Assembly (NCBI RefSeq): GCF_040939455.1
Contig: NC_134136.1
Span: 105,388,014-105,452,013, forward strand
Length of the DNA stretch: 64,000 nucleotides
Origin: Microcebus murinus
Taxonomy: Eukaryota > Chordata > Mammalia > Primates > Cheirogaleidae
Reading direction: 5' to 3'
A program made the translations under genes and the position numbers. Positions 24,483-36,489 of this stretch are shown here, in pieces (the first letter of the stretch is position 1; each line of letters begins with the position of its first letter). The notes under the pieces are model-generated. The model ran no database searches. It was not told the origin of the DNA and saw only the letters and a list, made by a program, of their open reading frames with translations.

Positions 24483-26531
24483 AAACTCCTGAGCTCAGGT
24501 CATCCTCCTGCCTCAGCCTCCCGAGTAGCTGGGACTACAGGTATGCACCACCATGCCCGGCTAATATTTTCTATTTTTAGTAGGGATGGGGTCTCACTTT
24601 TGCTCAGGCTGGTCTCGAACTCCTGAGCTCAAGCAATCCTCCTGCCTTGGCCTTCCAGAGTGCTAGGATTGCAGGCTTCCAGAGTGCTAGGACTACAGGC
24701 ATGAGTCACTGCACCCCGCCTCAATGGACTCAATTTTAAGGGTATTTGACCAATGGGGCTGAAAACTATGACTGGATAAGGGAGAGTTTATTGACCTGAT
24801 GACAGTCTTTTGGGAGATCCTGGCAAGGACTTCATGGGGTGGGGCAAACTCACTGCTGGGTGGCTCAAGAGAAAGGGGTAGTTGAAGCTGAGCAAAATTG
24901 AAATGCCTAAATTGCCACAACAAATGGTAGAGCAAGGAATACAGAGTCTGAGAAGTGGGCAGACAGGCATACAAGGATCTACCAGTAGATTATGCCCCAC
25001 AGAAAAGCCTAGAGGACGCATTATTCACCAAGGCCATTAGAGGTAAGCTGGTGAGATGGTCATTAGCATCACTGAGACATCAAGTGGTGGCTTCCTCTGC
25101 ATGCAGGTTGGGCTTGCCAGAAGTGTCTGTCCCCAAGCTTGGTTTGTTGCTAGCAATGGGGATCATGGGACTCAAAAGCAATAGAGGCCAGGTGGTGGTG
25201 GCCTCAATCATCAGATGCCATGGGGGTACATGGTTCAAGTGGCTGCCAAGGGGCCTTAACTAGCAGAGAACTATAAAGATATTTGTTAAAACCTAGAGCT
25301 CCCTAGGGGCAAAACTGATGGGCATATAATCAGGGTGCTCCTTAGTCCAAAGGAAGCAAAAATGCATAGAAGGCTTAGGGTGTTGCACTAATAAAAAGTC
25401 CTGACACATTGCCCATTTCCTGCGTCTGAGCCAGTTTTCAGAACCAGAACCCATTGGCTGAAGAGATGGCCAGAGAGCCAGATCTCCAAGTCCCTAGGAA
25501 GAAGGACCCTGCGGCACTATGGCAATTATAGAACATGACAATTCCCTTCGTACTTTCCTAAAGGGACTGACTGTCATTAACTCAGGCGACTGTTACATTG
25601 GGGAAAGAGAAATATGTAGACAATTTGAAGACTATTGGACAAAGGATCTCAGCCGACATTGAAGTCTAGAGATCCAAAACATTATCAGGGCCCCCTGCTA
25701 GCATAGAGGTATATGGGGCCCAAAGTCTAGTTTACAGTGTTTCTAATGGTTTTATGGACTCATCTCGTGGTTATTTTGCTAGTTCCTGAACGTATAATTG
25801 GGATTAATGTACTCGGCAATTGATTTAACCCCCACATTGGGTGCTTGGCCTGTATAAGGCCAAGAGCTATTATAGTGGGGAAGGCCAAGTAGATGAAACA
25901 CATTTCTCCCTCTATCACTTACCCTCCAGTCCCAAGCAACCAAGGTAGTAATGTAAAAACAATACTGCATCTCAGGGATGGCAAGTATTAGTGCTACCAT
26001 TAAGGATCTAAAAGGATGTCATTAATCTTTTTATTTGGTAATCTAGCCCCTGCAGAAACTGGATGGATCCTGGGGAATGATCACATATTGCTGCAAGTAA
26101 TAAGCCCATCCACAACTGCAATGCTAGACATAGTAACTATGTTATAGTAGATTAGCATGGCTTCAGGTACACTGTATGCAGCCATTGATTTGGCAAATGT
26201 GTTCTTTTCTATACTAGTCAAGAAAGAGGATCAGAAACAGTTCTCATTTACTTGGAATGGACAAAAACATGTAATCATAGTTTTGCCACAAAACTGTGTT
26301 TTTGCCTGTCCATAGTTTTGCCTGTCTTCTCTCATAACATAGTCTGAAGAGATGTGGGTAGTGAATATCACATTCACTGTGGCCAGTGTGACCATGCCAC
26401 CACTGTGGTGTGAATATCACATTCACAGATGTGGCCACAGAATATCACATTCATCCACTATCTTAATGACATTATACTGATTGGGAAGGATGAGAAAAAG
26501 GTGGTCAGCAGGAACCTTATACTTCAGTAAA

Positions 26532-26854
<323 letters not shown>

Positions 26855-27984
26855 CTTCAGTAAAAATTTTAAGGGTCCAGTGGTTGGGGCATGCTGAGAC
26901 ATTCTCTGTCAAGTAAAACTAATTGTTGAATCTTTTAGCCCTCCTACAAAGAAGGAATTACAATACCTGGTGACCTCTTTGGGTTCTGGAGGCAATACCT
27001 TCCATACCTAGGAATAGCATTCTAGGCATGTACCGGGTGACACAAAAGGCTGCCAACTTTGCATGGGTCTAGAGTAGGAAAGGGCTCTGCAGCACCTCCA
27101 AGCTGCAGTGCAATCAAATCTAGTGATGCAGTAGACTGGATAGTGTTGGGGGTGTCAGTGGTGGAAAACGATGTATGTGGAGTTTATGCCAAGTCCCAGT
27201 AGGAGAATTATAACTGACCTCTTTCATTCTGGAGTAGACTACTAGGCATTGATAGAGTTGGAATGGTTGACCATGGGTCACCAAATAACCATGTGTCAAG
27301 AATTGACTATCATGAGCTAGATTCTGTCAGATCCAAAAGTTATAATATTGGGTGGGCTTGGCAGCCATCTACCATAATCTGGAAATGGCACATCCAAAAT
27401 CAAGCCCAACCAGGCCCAAAGGGCATGAGTAAGCTCTCTGAACAAGTAAGTCAGACCCCATATTAGCCATCATGGTTGCACCAGCACCCCTTCCTCAGCT
27501 CCTACCTATGAGCATATGTGGGTCTATACAAATGACCACCTAAAGGAGGAGGAAAATGTCTGAGTATAGTTTACATATGGACCAGCTCAATATATACTTG
27601 CAAGCTGAAAATGAATGTTGTTGCTTCATAGCCCTACTCAGGGGTGGCATTTAAAGACAGTTTGTGAAGGGAAATTATCTCAATAGATGGAACTTCAAGC
27701 AGTGCACCTGCCCTGTACTTTATGTAGCAGAAAAGAGGCACAATGTGAGAATATATATGGAGTCATGGGCTGTGGAGAATAGACTGGCCAGCTGGTAAGG
27801 AACCCAGAAAGGAAAAAAATTGGAATATTTGGGGTAAGGAAATCTGGGATAGAGGATTGTGGATGGACCTATGGGAATGGGCATAGAGATTGAATATTTT
27901 TGTATCATAGGTTGATGTCCATCAAAGAACAGATACCATGGAAGAGGCACTGAACAACCAAGTAGATAAAATAGCTGAACACAT

Positions 27985-28110
27985 AAAACTAGCCATTCTT
28001 GGGCTGTCCAATTATATGAGCTAATAGGAAAAAGCTTTTGTTGCTTGAGCTAATTTGAGTTGACTTTCTATTACTTAGAATCAAGAGTCTTGATTAGCTC
28101 ATGAATTGAT
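27985..28110 (+). repeat. Possible MaLR-like LTR tail
   Basis: 'gcttttgttgcttgagctaa' followed by 'tttgagttgactttctatta' resembles the 3' end of MaLR/ERVL LTRs. It could be a relic of the 3' LTR of the ERVL provirus or a separate fragment. Confidence 0.3.
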
Positions 28111-28179
28111 AGTTTCCCTTAAAAGAAAGGAGTTGGCATGAAAACACCATCATACATTCATTGAGTACAGTAGTTTTTC

Positions 28180-28536
<357 letters not shown>

Positions 28537-28559
28537 CAGGAGTTTTTCATGTTGCTGAT

Positions 28560-29270
28560 TAAAAGTAGACTCATATGCTTAACCACTAACCTAGTGGAGG
28601 GTTGATTTTGATATTTAATCTGTATAGTAACCCATCTTGGCATGGAAGAAGCCAAAAGAGAGCTAAGATTTTCCATAGACAACTGTTCTGGGCCCCCAAA
28701 TGAATACATATTCTATTCCATAAAGCCCCCCTCAATGACTTCTTACCTCCAATAATTTTAAAGCAGAGTTTATTACTGACCTATGATATGACATAGAAAT
28801 AATTATAATAATGCATCCATGAGATACTTTAAGTAATACAGCTTTCTAGTGAACTCACAGAGGGGGTTCTCTGAAAAATTAAATATGTAGAATCATTGGA
28901 TATGCATATTTTGATTTCCTGACATATACAACTCTTAGATATGCATATGCAAATTTCAATTAATGATTGAGAGTTTGTGGCAGAGATTACTAATAGTGTT
29001 GCCACAATATTTGCTCTCCAATTGTTCCTTAGTAATATAACCCACTATTTTTATTAATATCTGGTTACAGAGCTTTTCAGATAAAGTCTACATTTCCCAG
29101 TCTCCCTTGTAACTAGCTTGGATAAGGTGACTAATAACCACCGTATTCGCTCTGGACTTCTACTTCAAATCATGTAGCCATAGAGTTTTAAGGACACGGA
29201 GGTGGATGACTTGTTTTTTTAGTTTTAAGTGCCTGGGCCATTAAGCAACATCTCCAGATATGATCCCCAG
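28560..29270. other. Mostly unassigned interval
   Basis: 'ataaagtctacatttcccag' to 'cccttgtaactagcttggat' (29080-29125) looks like the 5' part of the same old LTR family as 30985-31395. An octamer ATGCAAAT sits in 'atatgcatatgcaaatttca' near 28945. Nothing else is recognised. Confidence 0.35.
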
Positions 29271-29274
29271 GACT

Positions 29275-30945
29275 GTGATGCAGATGCAATAAGCCCTTAG
29301 CACTTTGGGTGTCAAAAGGCAGTTTTCTCATTGTGCAAATGTCCTAGAGTACACTTACACAAACCTAGATGGTATAGCCTATGATTCCTAGGCTACAAAC
29401 CCATACAGCATATTATTGTACTGAATACTCGAGGCCAGGCATCCTCAAACTATGGCCCATGGGCCACGTGTGGCCCGCCAAGGACATTTATCTGGCCCGC
29501 CAGGTGTTTTTGCCACCGCTGCCTGTCCTGCTTAGCAGCCTATGCGTCCTGGGCCCACAGTGCGCATGTGTGGAATGTGCGCGGAAGTCTCCAACAGCCC
29601 TCCAGCTGACTAAGGGAACTGCTCCCTACCCGCCAGCCCTCCCAGGTGCTGCTGGCACGGTGATCCCAGGAGAACAGTGCAGACCCTGAGGCTGAGAGAC
29701 ATAGACCCAGCTTGGGCTCCCTGTGGGTGAATTGGGACTGGCACTCCTCTCTCTGGTGGGGATATAGTTCAAACTCTGGGACCTAGAGATCAGACCTGCA
29801 GACCAGATCCCGTGCACCGAGGTCTCACATTGCCCAGGGCACAGAAGGGATACACCTGAACAGCCTACTGAGGTGTGTGTGCCTTCAGGGGCAGATCAGC
29901 GTCCTAGATGGCAACCCTCCTCCCAAAAGAAGGCCGTATGCCCAGCCCAGGTGGCGTTCCTGCTCAGGGAACCTCCCCGCTGGCATCACAGTCCGGGGAG
30001 GCCTGGTGGCGTGTGGTCTGGCCTGCTGGCAGGGTCTGAGGGACAGTGAACTGGCCCCCTGTTTAAAAAGTTTGAGGACCCCTGCTTTAGGAAATGGTAA
30101 TACAACAGTAAGTATTCATGTATCTAAACATATCTAAACATAAAAAACGTACTGTAAAAATATGTTATAACAGATAAAAAATGATGCACTTGTATCGGGC
30201 ACTTATAGTGAATGTAGCTTGCAGGACTGGAAGTTGCTTTCTTCAACAATAAATTAACCTTAGCTTACTATAACTTTATAAACTTTTTATTTTTTTAAAC
30301 TTTTTGACTTTTTTGTAATAACACTTAGCTTAAAACAAAAACACATTGTACAGTTGTACAAAAATATTTTCTTTCTTTATGTCCTTATTCTATAAGCTTT
30401 TATTGATTTTTGATTTTTTTTTACTTTTTAAGCTTTTTTGTTAAAAAGTAAGACACAAGCACGCACATCAGCCTAGGCCTACACAGGGTCAGGATCATCA
30501 ATATCACTGTCTTCCACCTCAACATCTTGTTTCACTGGAAGGTCTTCAGGAGCAATAACACACATGGAACTGTCATCTCCTATGACAACAATGCCTTCTT
30601 CTTGAATATCTTCTGAAGGACCTGCCTGACGCTGTTTTACAGTTAACTTTTTGTTACATGTAAGTATAAAGAACTGTAAAATAATGATAAAAGTATAGTA
30701 AATACAGAACCCAGTGACATAGTCATTTATTACCATTATTATACCGTGCATAATTGTATGTGCTATACTTTTATAAACTGGCAGTGCAATAGACTTGTTT
30801 ACACTAGCATCACCACAAACACAAGACACGTGATGTGCTACAATGTTACTATGTGATTAGGTGATAGGAATTTTTTAGCTTCATTATAATCTTATGAGAT
30901 CACCACAGTATCATTGATAGAAATATTGCATGTATATACATGGAT
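29275..30945 (-). mobile_element. Tigger1-type (pogo-like) transposon, internally deleted, interrupted by hAT
   Basis: The left portion (about 29275-29435) contains 'cctagagtacacttacacaa' and 'acctagatggtatagcctat'. After the hAT element the sequence resumes 'aagtattcatgtatctaaac' and 'acttgcaggactggaagttg'-type text. It ends with 'gtgataggaattttttagct' and 'tcattataatcttatgagat'. These are landmarks of the human Tigger1 family. The transposase lies on the minus strand. Only its C-terminus is recognisable (30482 up to about 30620): an acidic tail ending EVEDSDIDDPDPV. Most of the transposase is deleted. The 116-codon frame there extends into non-coding sequence and is not intact. Confidence 0.75.
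29436..30084 (+). mobile_element. hAT non-autonomous element with atypical core
   Basis: Terminal inverted repeats are CAGGCATCCTCAAACTATGG (left) and, read inverted, CAGGGGTCCTCAAACTTTTT (right). The 8-bp flanks ctcgaggc / ctttagga are both two changes from the Tigger1 target 'ctgtaggc', supporting true insertion with an 8-bp duplication. The left 170 bp and right 52 bp match the compact family form as I remember it. The 426-bp core, 29606-30031, does not and is GC-rich (CpGs in 'ccgtgcaccgag' and 'acagtccggggagg'). The core's two frames of about 86-102 codons have no known motif. Confidence 0.7.
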
Positions 30946-30984
30946 ATGTATTCTCTCCTTCTTCTTTATTAATAAAACCTACAA

Positions 30985-31395
30985 ATTATACTGAGGCATA
31001 TGGTTACCTGAAATAAAGACTGCATTTCTCAGCCTTATTTGCGATTAGGTGAACTTTTGACTAAATTCTGGTCAATGGACTACAAGTTTAAGTGTCACTA
31101 CAAAGGGAAGAGTAAATACTTCCAATTCTTCTTCTGACCGGGAAGTGGATGACTGAAGACTGAAGCTCAAGCAGCCATCTTGAACCATGATGTGGTAGCC
31201 ATGTTTTAAGGCTAGTCAAACAACAAGGTAGGCAGAGAGCGCTGGTCCCTGATAATAGCCTCCCTACCAGCTCAAAATTGTTTAGGACTCCACTTATATG
31301 AAAGAAAAATGAACTTCAATTGGATTTAAGCTATTAAAATATGTTATTTTGGGTTTCTGTCACTCATAGCCAATCCTAATCATGATACAGGATTA
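30985..31395 (+). repeat. Old LTR, MaLR/ERVL-like
   Basis: 'aaataaagactgcatttctc', 'ctaaattctggtcaatggac', 'agcagccatcttgaaccatg', 'agagcgctggtccctgataa', 'tatgttattttgggtttctg' follow one another as in an abundant old mammalian LTR family. Other copies lie at 57400-57785 (sense) and 6100-6720 (inverted). Family name not resolved. Confidence 0.5.
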
Positions 31396-31631
31396 TTAGC
31401 CTAAAATAATGGTGGCATTTGAAAGTACGTGATGATAATTAGATAATAGAACTGCCTATCAATATTGCTACCAGTTCATGTCAATAAAGAAACACTGTTT
31501 TTTTATTCTACAATAGGAGTTAAAGTGAGAGGGTATGATCCTGAGTTATCTAAAACAGGTTTGCAAATAGTCAAAATATAAGGGAAAGGGGTTAGAACAA
31601 AGCCCGATATTATACCACTTAAAATCATCAA

Positions 31632-31790
31632 TGGGCTGATCACAGTCATGTGTGCCTGTAGTCCCAGCTACTTGGGAAGCTGGGACGGGAGGATCACTTG
31701 AGGCCAGAAGTTTGAGGACAGCCTGGGCACCACAGAGAGAGCCCATCTCTTAAATGAATGAATGAATGAATAAATAAATAAATAAATAAG
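31632..31790 (+). mobile_element. FLAM/FRAM-type Alu monomer
   Basis: A single Alu-like arm of about 120 bp ('tgtgcctgtagtcccagcta' through 'gcctgggcaccacagagaga') with a (TGAA)n(TAAA)n tail. Flanks 'aaaatcatcaatg' / 'aaaatcaatg' look like a shortened duplication. Monomers are older than dimeric Alus. Confidence 0.7.
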
Positions 31791-32213
31791 TAAAATCAAT
31801 GACTTATCTATCAGGAAGCCATTAGGACAGACCCTAATTCTCACAATAATGCTGAGGCTGGTGCCCCGTAAATATGAATAATGTGGGGTCCATATTGAAA
31901 TCACAGAGTTGCTATTCATTTCTGACAGTGAATGGTTAAGGAGCAGTCAATTAAATTAAATCTGCAATTGCCTTGTGTTTCTTAGCAGATTATCACCAAA
32001 AGCTATAAAAGAGTATATTAACGGCTATTCATGCCCATGTAAAATATTGTCTAAACAATCTCATACATAAAGTTTGTCATGTAGAAACAGATACTGAATT
32101 TAAATTGAGTGATCAGCAGACCAATATAGATCTGTAGTTTGGGGTGGATTAGGGGATTGCCCATGAAAATAATTTGACACTACATTAAAGCCTTATCAGA
32201 AATGCAATTTAAG

Positions 32214-32514
32214 TCGGGGCACACTGGCTTATGTCTGTAATCCCAAAACTTTGGGAAGCTGTAGGCTAGAGGATTGCTTGAGGCCAGGAGTTCAAGACCA
32301 GTCTGAACAAGAGTAAGATCCCATCTCTATAAAAAATAGAAAAATTAGCCAGGTGTGGTGGTGTATGCTTCTATTCCTAGCTACTCAGGAGGCTGAGGCA
32401 AGAGAATCACTTGAGCCCAGTGGTTTGAGGTTGCAGTGAGCTATGATGATGCCACTGCACTCTAGCCCAGGTGACAGAGTGATACCTTGTCTCAAGAAAA
32501 AAAATAAAAGAAAA
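32214..32514 (+). mobile_element. Alu (older type)
   Basis: Begins 'tcggggcacactggcttatg', short linker, A-rich tail. A 15-bp duplication 'gaaatgcaatttaag' (32199-32213) recurs with one mismatch at 32515-32529. Confidence 0.92.
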
Positions 32515-32671
32515 GAAATGCAAGTTAAGAGGGCTTAATAAAATTATAAGCAGTTTCCTTGGATAATAAAATCTGAATAAAGGAAGTTTCTTTGGTGTCA
32601 GGTGAATCTGAGCATGTTTCTTTAACCTCATTTACCAGATTCAAACTATGGATTTATAATGTCCTCTAAAC

Positions 32672-32998
32672 CAGCGGTTCCCAACTTTTTTGACACCAGG
32701 GACTGGTTTCCTGAAAGACAGTTTTTCTATGGCCTGGGGCATTGCCCACTCGGCTCCACCTCAAATCACCAGGCGTTGGATTCTTACGTGGAGCGTGCAA
32801 CCTGCATCCCTCACATTTGCAGTTTGCAGTGGTGCTCGAGCTCCTCTGAGGGTCTGATGTCACCGCTGATCTGACAGGGCGGGGGGTGCGGGGCTTGACA
32901 GTGATGCTAGTGACAGGGAGCAGCTGTAGGTGCAGGTGGGGCTTTGCTTCTTTGCACACTGTTCTGCTGCTGTGTGGCTTCAGGGTTGGGGACCACTG
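32672..32998 (+). mobile_element. hAT non-autonomous element, perfect 8-bp duplication
   Basis: Starts CAGCGGTTCCCAACTTTTTT and ends GGTTGGGGACCACTG, ends that are inverted complements in the outer 15 bp. A perfect 8-bp duplication CTCTAAAC lies at 32664-32671 and 32999-33006. Length 327 bp, too short for a transposase. Internal landmarks: 'gaaagacagtttttctatgg' and 'gacagggagcagctgtaggt'. Strand is arbitrary. Confidence 0.88.
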
Positions 32999-33161
32999 CT
33001 CTAAACTATATTCAATAGTGCTGACAGAGGCCTAACCTAGGGAAATCATGTAATATGACATGGATGTATTATACTTATGCATTTTTTTACTTAATGCATT
33101 TTTATCGTTATTATTATTACTTTAGTTAAGCATTTCTTACACGATAAGAAGTTTGTAATAA

Positions 33162-33498
<337 letters not shown>

Positions 33499-33512
33499 AA
33501 GGGTTAACTTTA

Positions 33513-34190
33513 ATAACCTCCTCCGAGGTGACCTCTTCTGTATGTCTTTTCACATGGCACCACATGAGCCTCATTAATGTTGTGTTTTGTTTTGTTGCAT
33601 CCCAACCAGACTTGTCAAACCAGAAACTGGAAGGGCGAGGCCCACATTTACCCAAACCTGGAACATGATTTTAATTGTCAACGGTCTGTTAGAAATGAAA
33701 GGGGAAGCTCCTCTCTCCAGGCACCAGGGCAATTTCAACAACAGCAGGAAGTTGCCAGTGGAATTCACAAAAACATTTGCTCTGGATTATTTTTCTCAAC
33801 TTTTTAATATCCCCATCCTATTAGAGTAATTAGACTTCAGGACAAGTTAAGTCACCAGTTGAAGTGAAGGAAAAGTGTGCCCTTTTCTGCAGAGTTTAAA
33901 ATATCTATAATAAAATGTGTAGCAGTGGCCTTAAGGGTATAGATAATATTTTCCCAAGATTTGTCACATTTCCTACCAATCATTGATATGCAAATTATAA
34001 TTGTTGGCAGTTTGAGAAATTTTGCATTTAAGCAAATACAGCTCTCTTAGGACAACTGCTTATGTAGAACCAGGCTTGGCTGGCTCCTGTCAATTGAGAT
34101 GTTTAGGTTTTCAAACATTATTAAAACCGATAAAGACTGAAATAGAAAAAACCCACAATCTTGAAGACATTTAAAAGTGTAAAATGGAAT
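33513..34190. other. Repeat-free block, possible conserved non-coding DNA
   Basis: About 680 bp with no repeat I recognise, flanked by a young Alu and an L1 fragment. Overlapping frames of 61-80 codons on both strands are short and motif-free. The AT-rich right half has homeodomain/POU-like sites, including CATTGATATGCAAAT at 33981-33995. Confidence 0.4.
33981..33995 (+). promoter_or_regulatory. SOX/OCT composite-like motif
   Basis: CATTGATATGCAAAT carries a perfect POU octamer ATGCAAAT directly preceded by a SOX-like CATTGA, at the spacing used in SOX2-OCT4 composite elements (one mismatch from CATTGTTATGCAAAT). One 15-bp match could be chance. Confidence 0.3.
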
Positions 34191-34433
34191 ATATTTTTGT
34201 GAAGGGCAACTTGATGGCATGTATCAAAGCTTTAAAAAGTACATTTCTTTTATTCAGGCATCTTCACTTTGTGGAATTTGTTGTACAAATACAATTACAT
34301 AATTGAACAAAAACATCTATAAAATAATCTTTATTGTAGTTTTCATTATGATAATGAAATATTGGAAACAATGAAATATATGATAATATACAAATAGTTA
34401 AAACATATGGTATAAATTCATAATAAAATATTA

Positions 34434-34770
34434 TTATTATTATTATTATTATTTGAGACAGAGTCTCACTCTGTTGCCCTGGTTAGAGTACCATGGTATC
34501 AGCCTAGCTCACAGGAACCTCAAACTCTTGGTCTCAAGCGATCCTCCTGCCTCAGCCTCCCGAGTAGCTGGGACAACAGGCATGCGCCAAATTATCTGGC
34601 TAATTTTTTATATATATTTTTAGTTGTCCAGCTAGTTTCTTTCTATTTTTAGTAGATATGGGGTCTCACTCTTACTCAGGCTGGTCTTGAACTCCTGACC
34701 TTGAGCGATCCTCCTGCCTCAACCTCCCAGAGTGCTAGGATTACAGACGTGAGCCACTGCACTCGGCCTA
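34434..34770 (-). mobile_element. Alu inserted in the tail of another Alu
   Basis: (ATT)n tail then 'gagacagagtctcactctgt', ending 'gccactgcactcggcc'. Both Alus share (TTA)n at their junction, so the younger one entered the older tail. Confidence 0.9.
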
Positions 34771-35084
34771 TTATTATTATTTTTGAGACAGTCTTGCTCT
34801 GTCATTTGGGCTAGAGTACAGTGGCATGAGTGCAGTGTACTGTAGCTCACTGCAACCTCAAATTCCAGGGCTCAAGTGATCCTCTTGGCTCAGCCTCCTG
34901 AGTAGCTGGGGCTACAGGTAAGTGCCACCGTACACGGCTAATTTTTTTTTTTTTTTTAATTTTTTGTAGAGGCACAGTCTCACCATCTTGCCCAGGCTGG
35001 TCTTGAACTCCTGGCCTCAAGCAATCCTCCAGCCTTGGCCTCCCAAAGTGCTAGGATTACAGGCATTGGCCACCTATCCTGGAC
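34771..35084 (-). mobile_element. AluJ-like SINE
   Basis: 'cagtcttgctctgtcatttg', 'gtagctcactgcaacctcaa', 'tgtagaggcacagtctcacc'. The outer duplication 'tcataataaaatatta' (34418-34433 and 35085-35100) is perfect and brackets both Alus. Confidence 0.9.
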
Positions 35085-35324
35085 TCATAATAAAATATTA
35101 TAAGCCATTGAAACATTTTAAATATATGGTCATTAATATAAGAGGTATTCATTATATCATTTATAAAAATATGATGTAACAGTTTGTTATGAATATTCTG
35201 AGCTCAAATGAGCAAATTTAAAACATAACCTTAAATATTTGCATAAACATATGCATAAAAATGTCTGGAAACTTATAGTAGGAAATATTAACTGATTATT
35301 GCTAGGTGCTAGAAATATTTTATT

Positions 35325-35860
35325 GTAAAATATTGCAAACATACAAAGTTATGAAAAATAAAATGACAAATACTTGTGTACCTAACACGTGACTTTATCA
35401 AATGTTAACATTTTGCCAGATGTGCTTTAGATATGTTTTAACTAATGAAACATTTTAGAGACAGACAAAGCCCTGTGTATCGACCCCTCTCCAACCTATT
35501 CCTTTCTTTCCCTCCTAAAATTCACCACTCTCCTGAACTTGCCAAAATGTTAGATTTGCTGAAATTATATATTTAACATATATAAAATAATATCACCCCA
35601 TACATTTATGTACATAAATAATACATGTATGATATATAATATTTATATAATATTTGATATTTCTTTTTTATTTTTTGATGCTATTACTACTGTAATTATT
35701 TGATATTTCTTACATTTTTTAAACTGTATGGATATATTATTATAAAGTACAGGTCCTGCAACTTCCTTTTTTCTTCCTTTTTTCTATTAATATTGTGATT
35801 TTAAGATTTATATACATATATGTATATACATATGTATATAGCTTTGGGCCACTTAAGCAG
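35325..35860. repeat. Possible L1 fragment plus AT-rich palindromic DNA
   Basis: 35330-35530 ('tacttgtgtacctaacacgt', 'gttaacattttgccagatgt') is L1M-like in antisense. 35560-35850 is very AT-rich with self-complementary text such as TATATACATATATGTATATA near 35812. Confidence 0.4.
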
Positions 35861-35939
35861 TTAAATTGCATTCTATTTTTTTGATGTACCATAAATTATT
35901 TATTCATTCAACTATTGATGCCACTGTAATGTGAATGAG

Positions 35940-36212
35940 ACTGATGTGTCACTTCTGATATGAGGTAGTTGAGAGCCGGGTTGTGTGTCTTATCCACACA
36001 CTATATTTCCTCATCTCCTGGCCAGATGCAGTGGTTCCAATCGAAGACCACAAAGATCACTGAGAAACTAAAAAGAGGCTGGATCTTTGGAATGCCATAT
36101 AGAAGGCTTTTCTTAAATACCCAACAGCTCTGTGACATGAACAAGAAATACACCTTTTATTTTGTTAAACCATTGAGATTTGAGAGTTATCTGGTACAGC
36201 ATCTAGTTTAAC
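35940..36212 (+). repeat. Old LTR tail, MaLR/ERVL-like
   Basis: 'tgaacaagaaatacaccttt', 'tattttgttaaaccattgag' and 'gagagttatctggtacagca' follow the 3' end of old MaLR/ERVL LTRs. The 80-codon frame at 35969-36211 has no recognised domain. Confidence 0.4.
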
Positions 36213-36489
36213 TTACCTTGAGCAGGAGAGTAGGTAATTAAGATTTTCTTTCAATTTTTCATGTTTTGCAGTTTCACCACAATATATCTGATTGTGGATT
36301 TATCTTTATTGTGCTTGGTGTTCAGGGTGCATTTTTTTTTAAGGAAGACTCAATTCTTTAATATCAGAAAAATTTCAAATACTATTTCTTCAAGTATTGC
36401 TCATTTTGCTATTTCCTTTTTTTTCTTCTTCTGTAACCCTATCAGACATGTTATATAGTTTCTCAATGTGTTTTCCATGTCTCTTATCT

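Larger units (their letters stand above)
23771..24721 (-). mobile_element. Alu inside ERVL, split by an LTR
   Basis: Alu sequence runs from (TTTA)n and 'tttgagatagagtctcactc' to 'cagcaacctcaaac' (23865), then resumes 'tcctgagctcaggtcatcct' (24487) and ends near 24721. A perfect 15-bp duplication 'caatggactcaattt' (23756-23770 and 24722-24736) lies in the ERVL. The Alu 5' end contains a small internal tandem duplication, 'cttccagagtgctagga' at about 24651 and 24677. Confidence 0.92.
34197..35320 (+). mobile_element. L1M 3' fragment holding two Alus
   Basis: 'gggcaacttgatggcatgta', 'aatctttattgtagttttca' and 'ggtataaattcataataaaa' before the Alus, and 'taagccattgaaacatttta' and 'aaatgtctggaaacttatag' after, follow the sense 3' end of old L1M elements. 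No ORF2 frame survives. Confidence 0.6.

Noticed and set aside
28943..28962. Octamer in 'atatgcatatgcaaat' as a regulatory site
   Set aside because: AT-rich surroundings and no adjacent SOX-like half-site; expected by chance.
30479..30829. Intact 116-codon Tigger transposase product
   Set aside because: Only the last about 45 codons match the acidic transposase C-terminus; the rest is upstream DNA that happens to be open. The catalytic part is missing.
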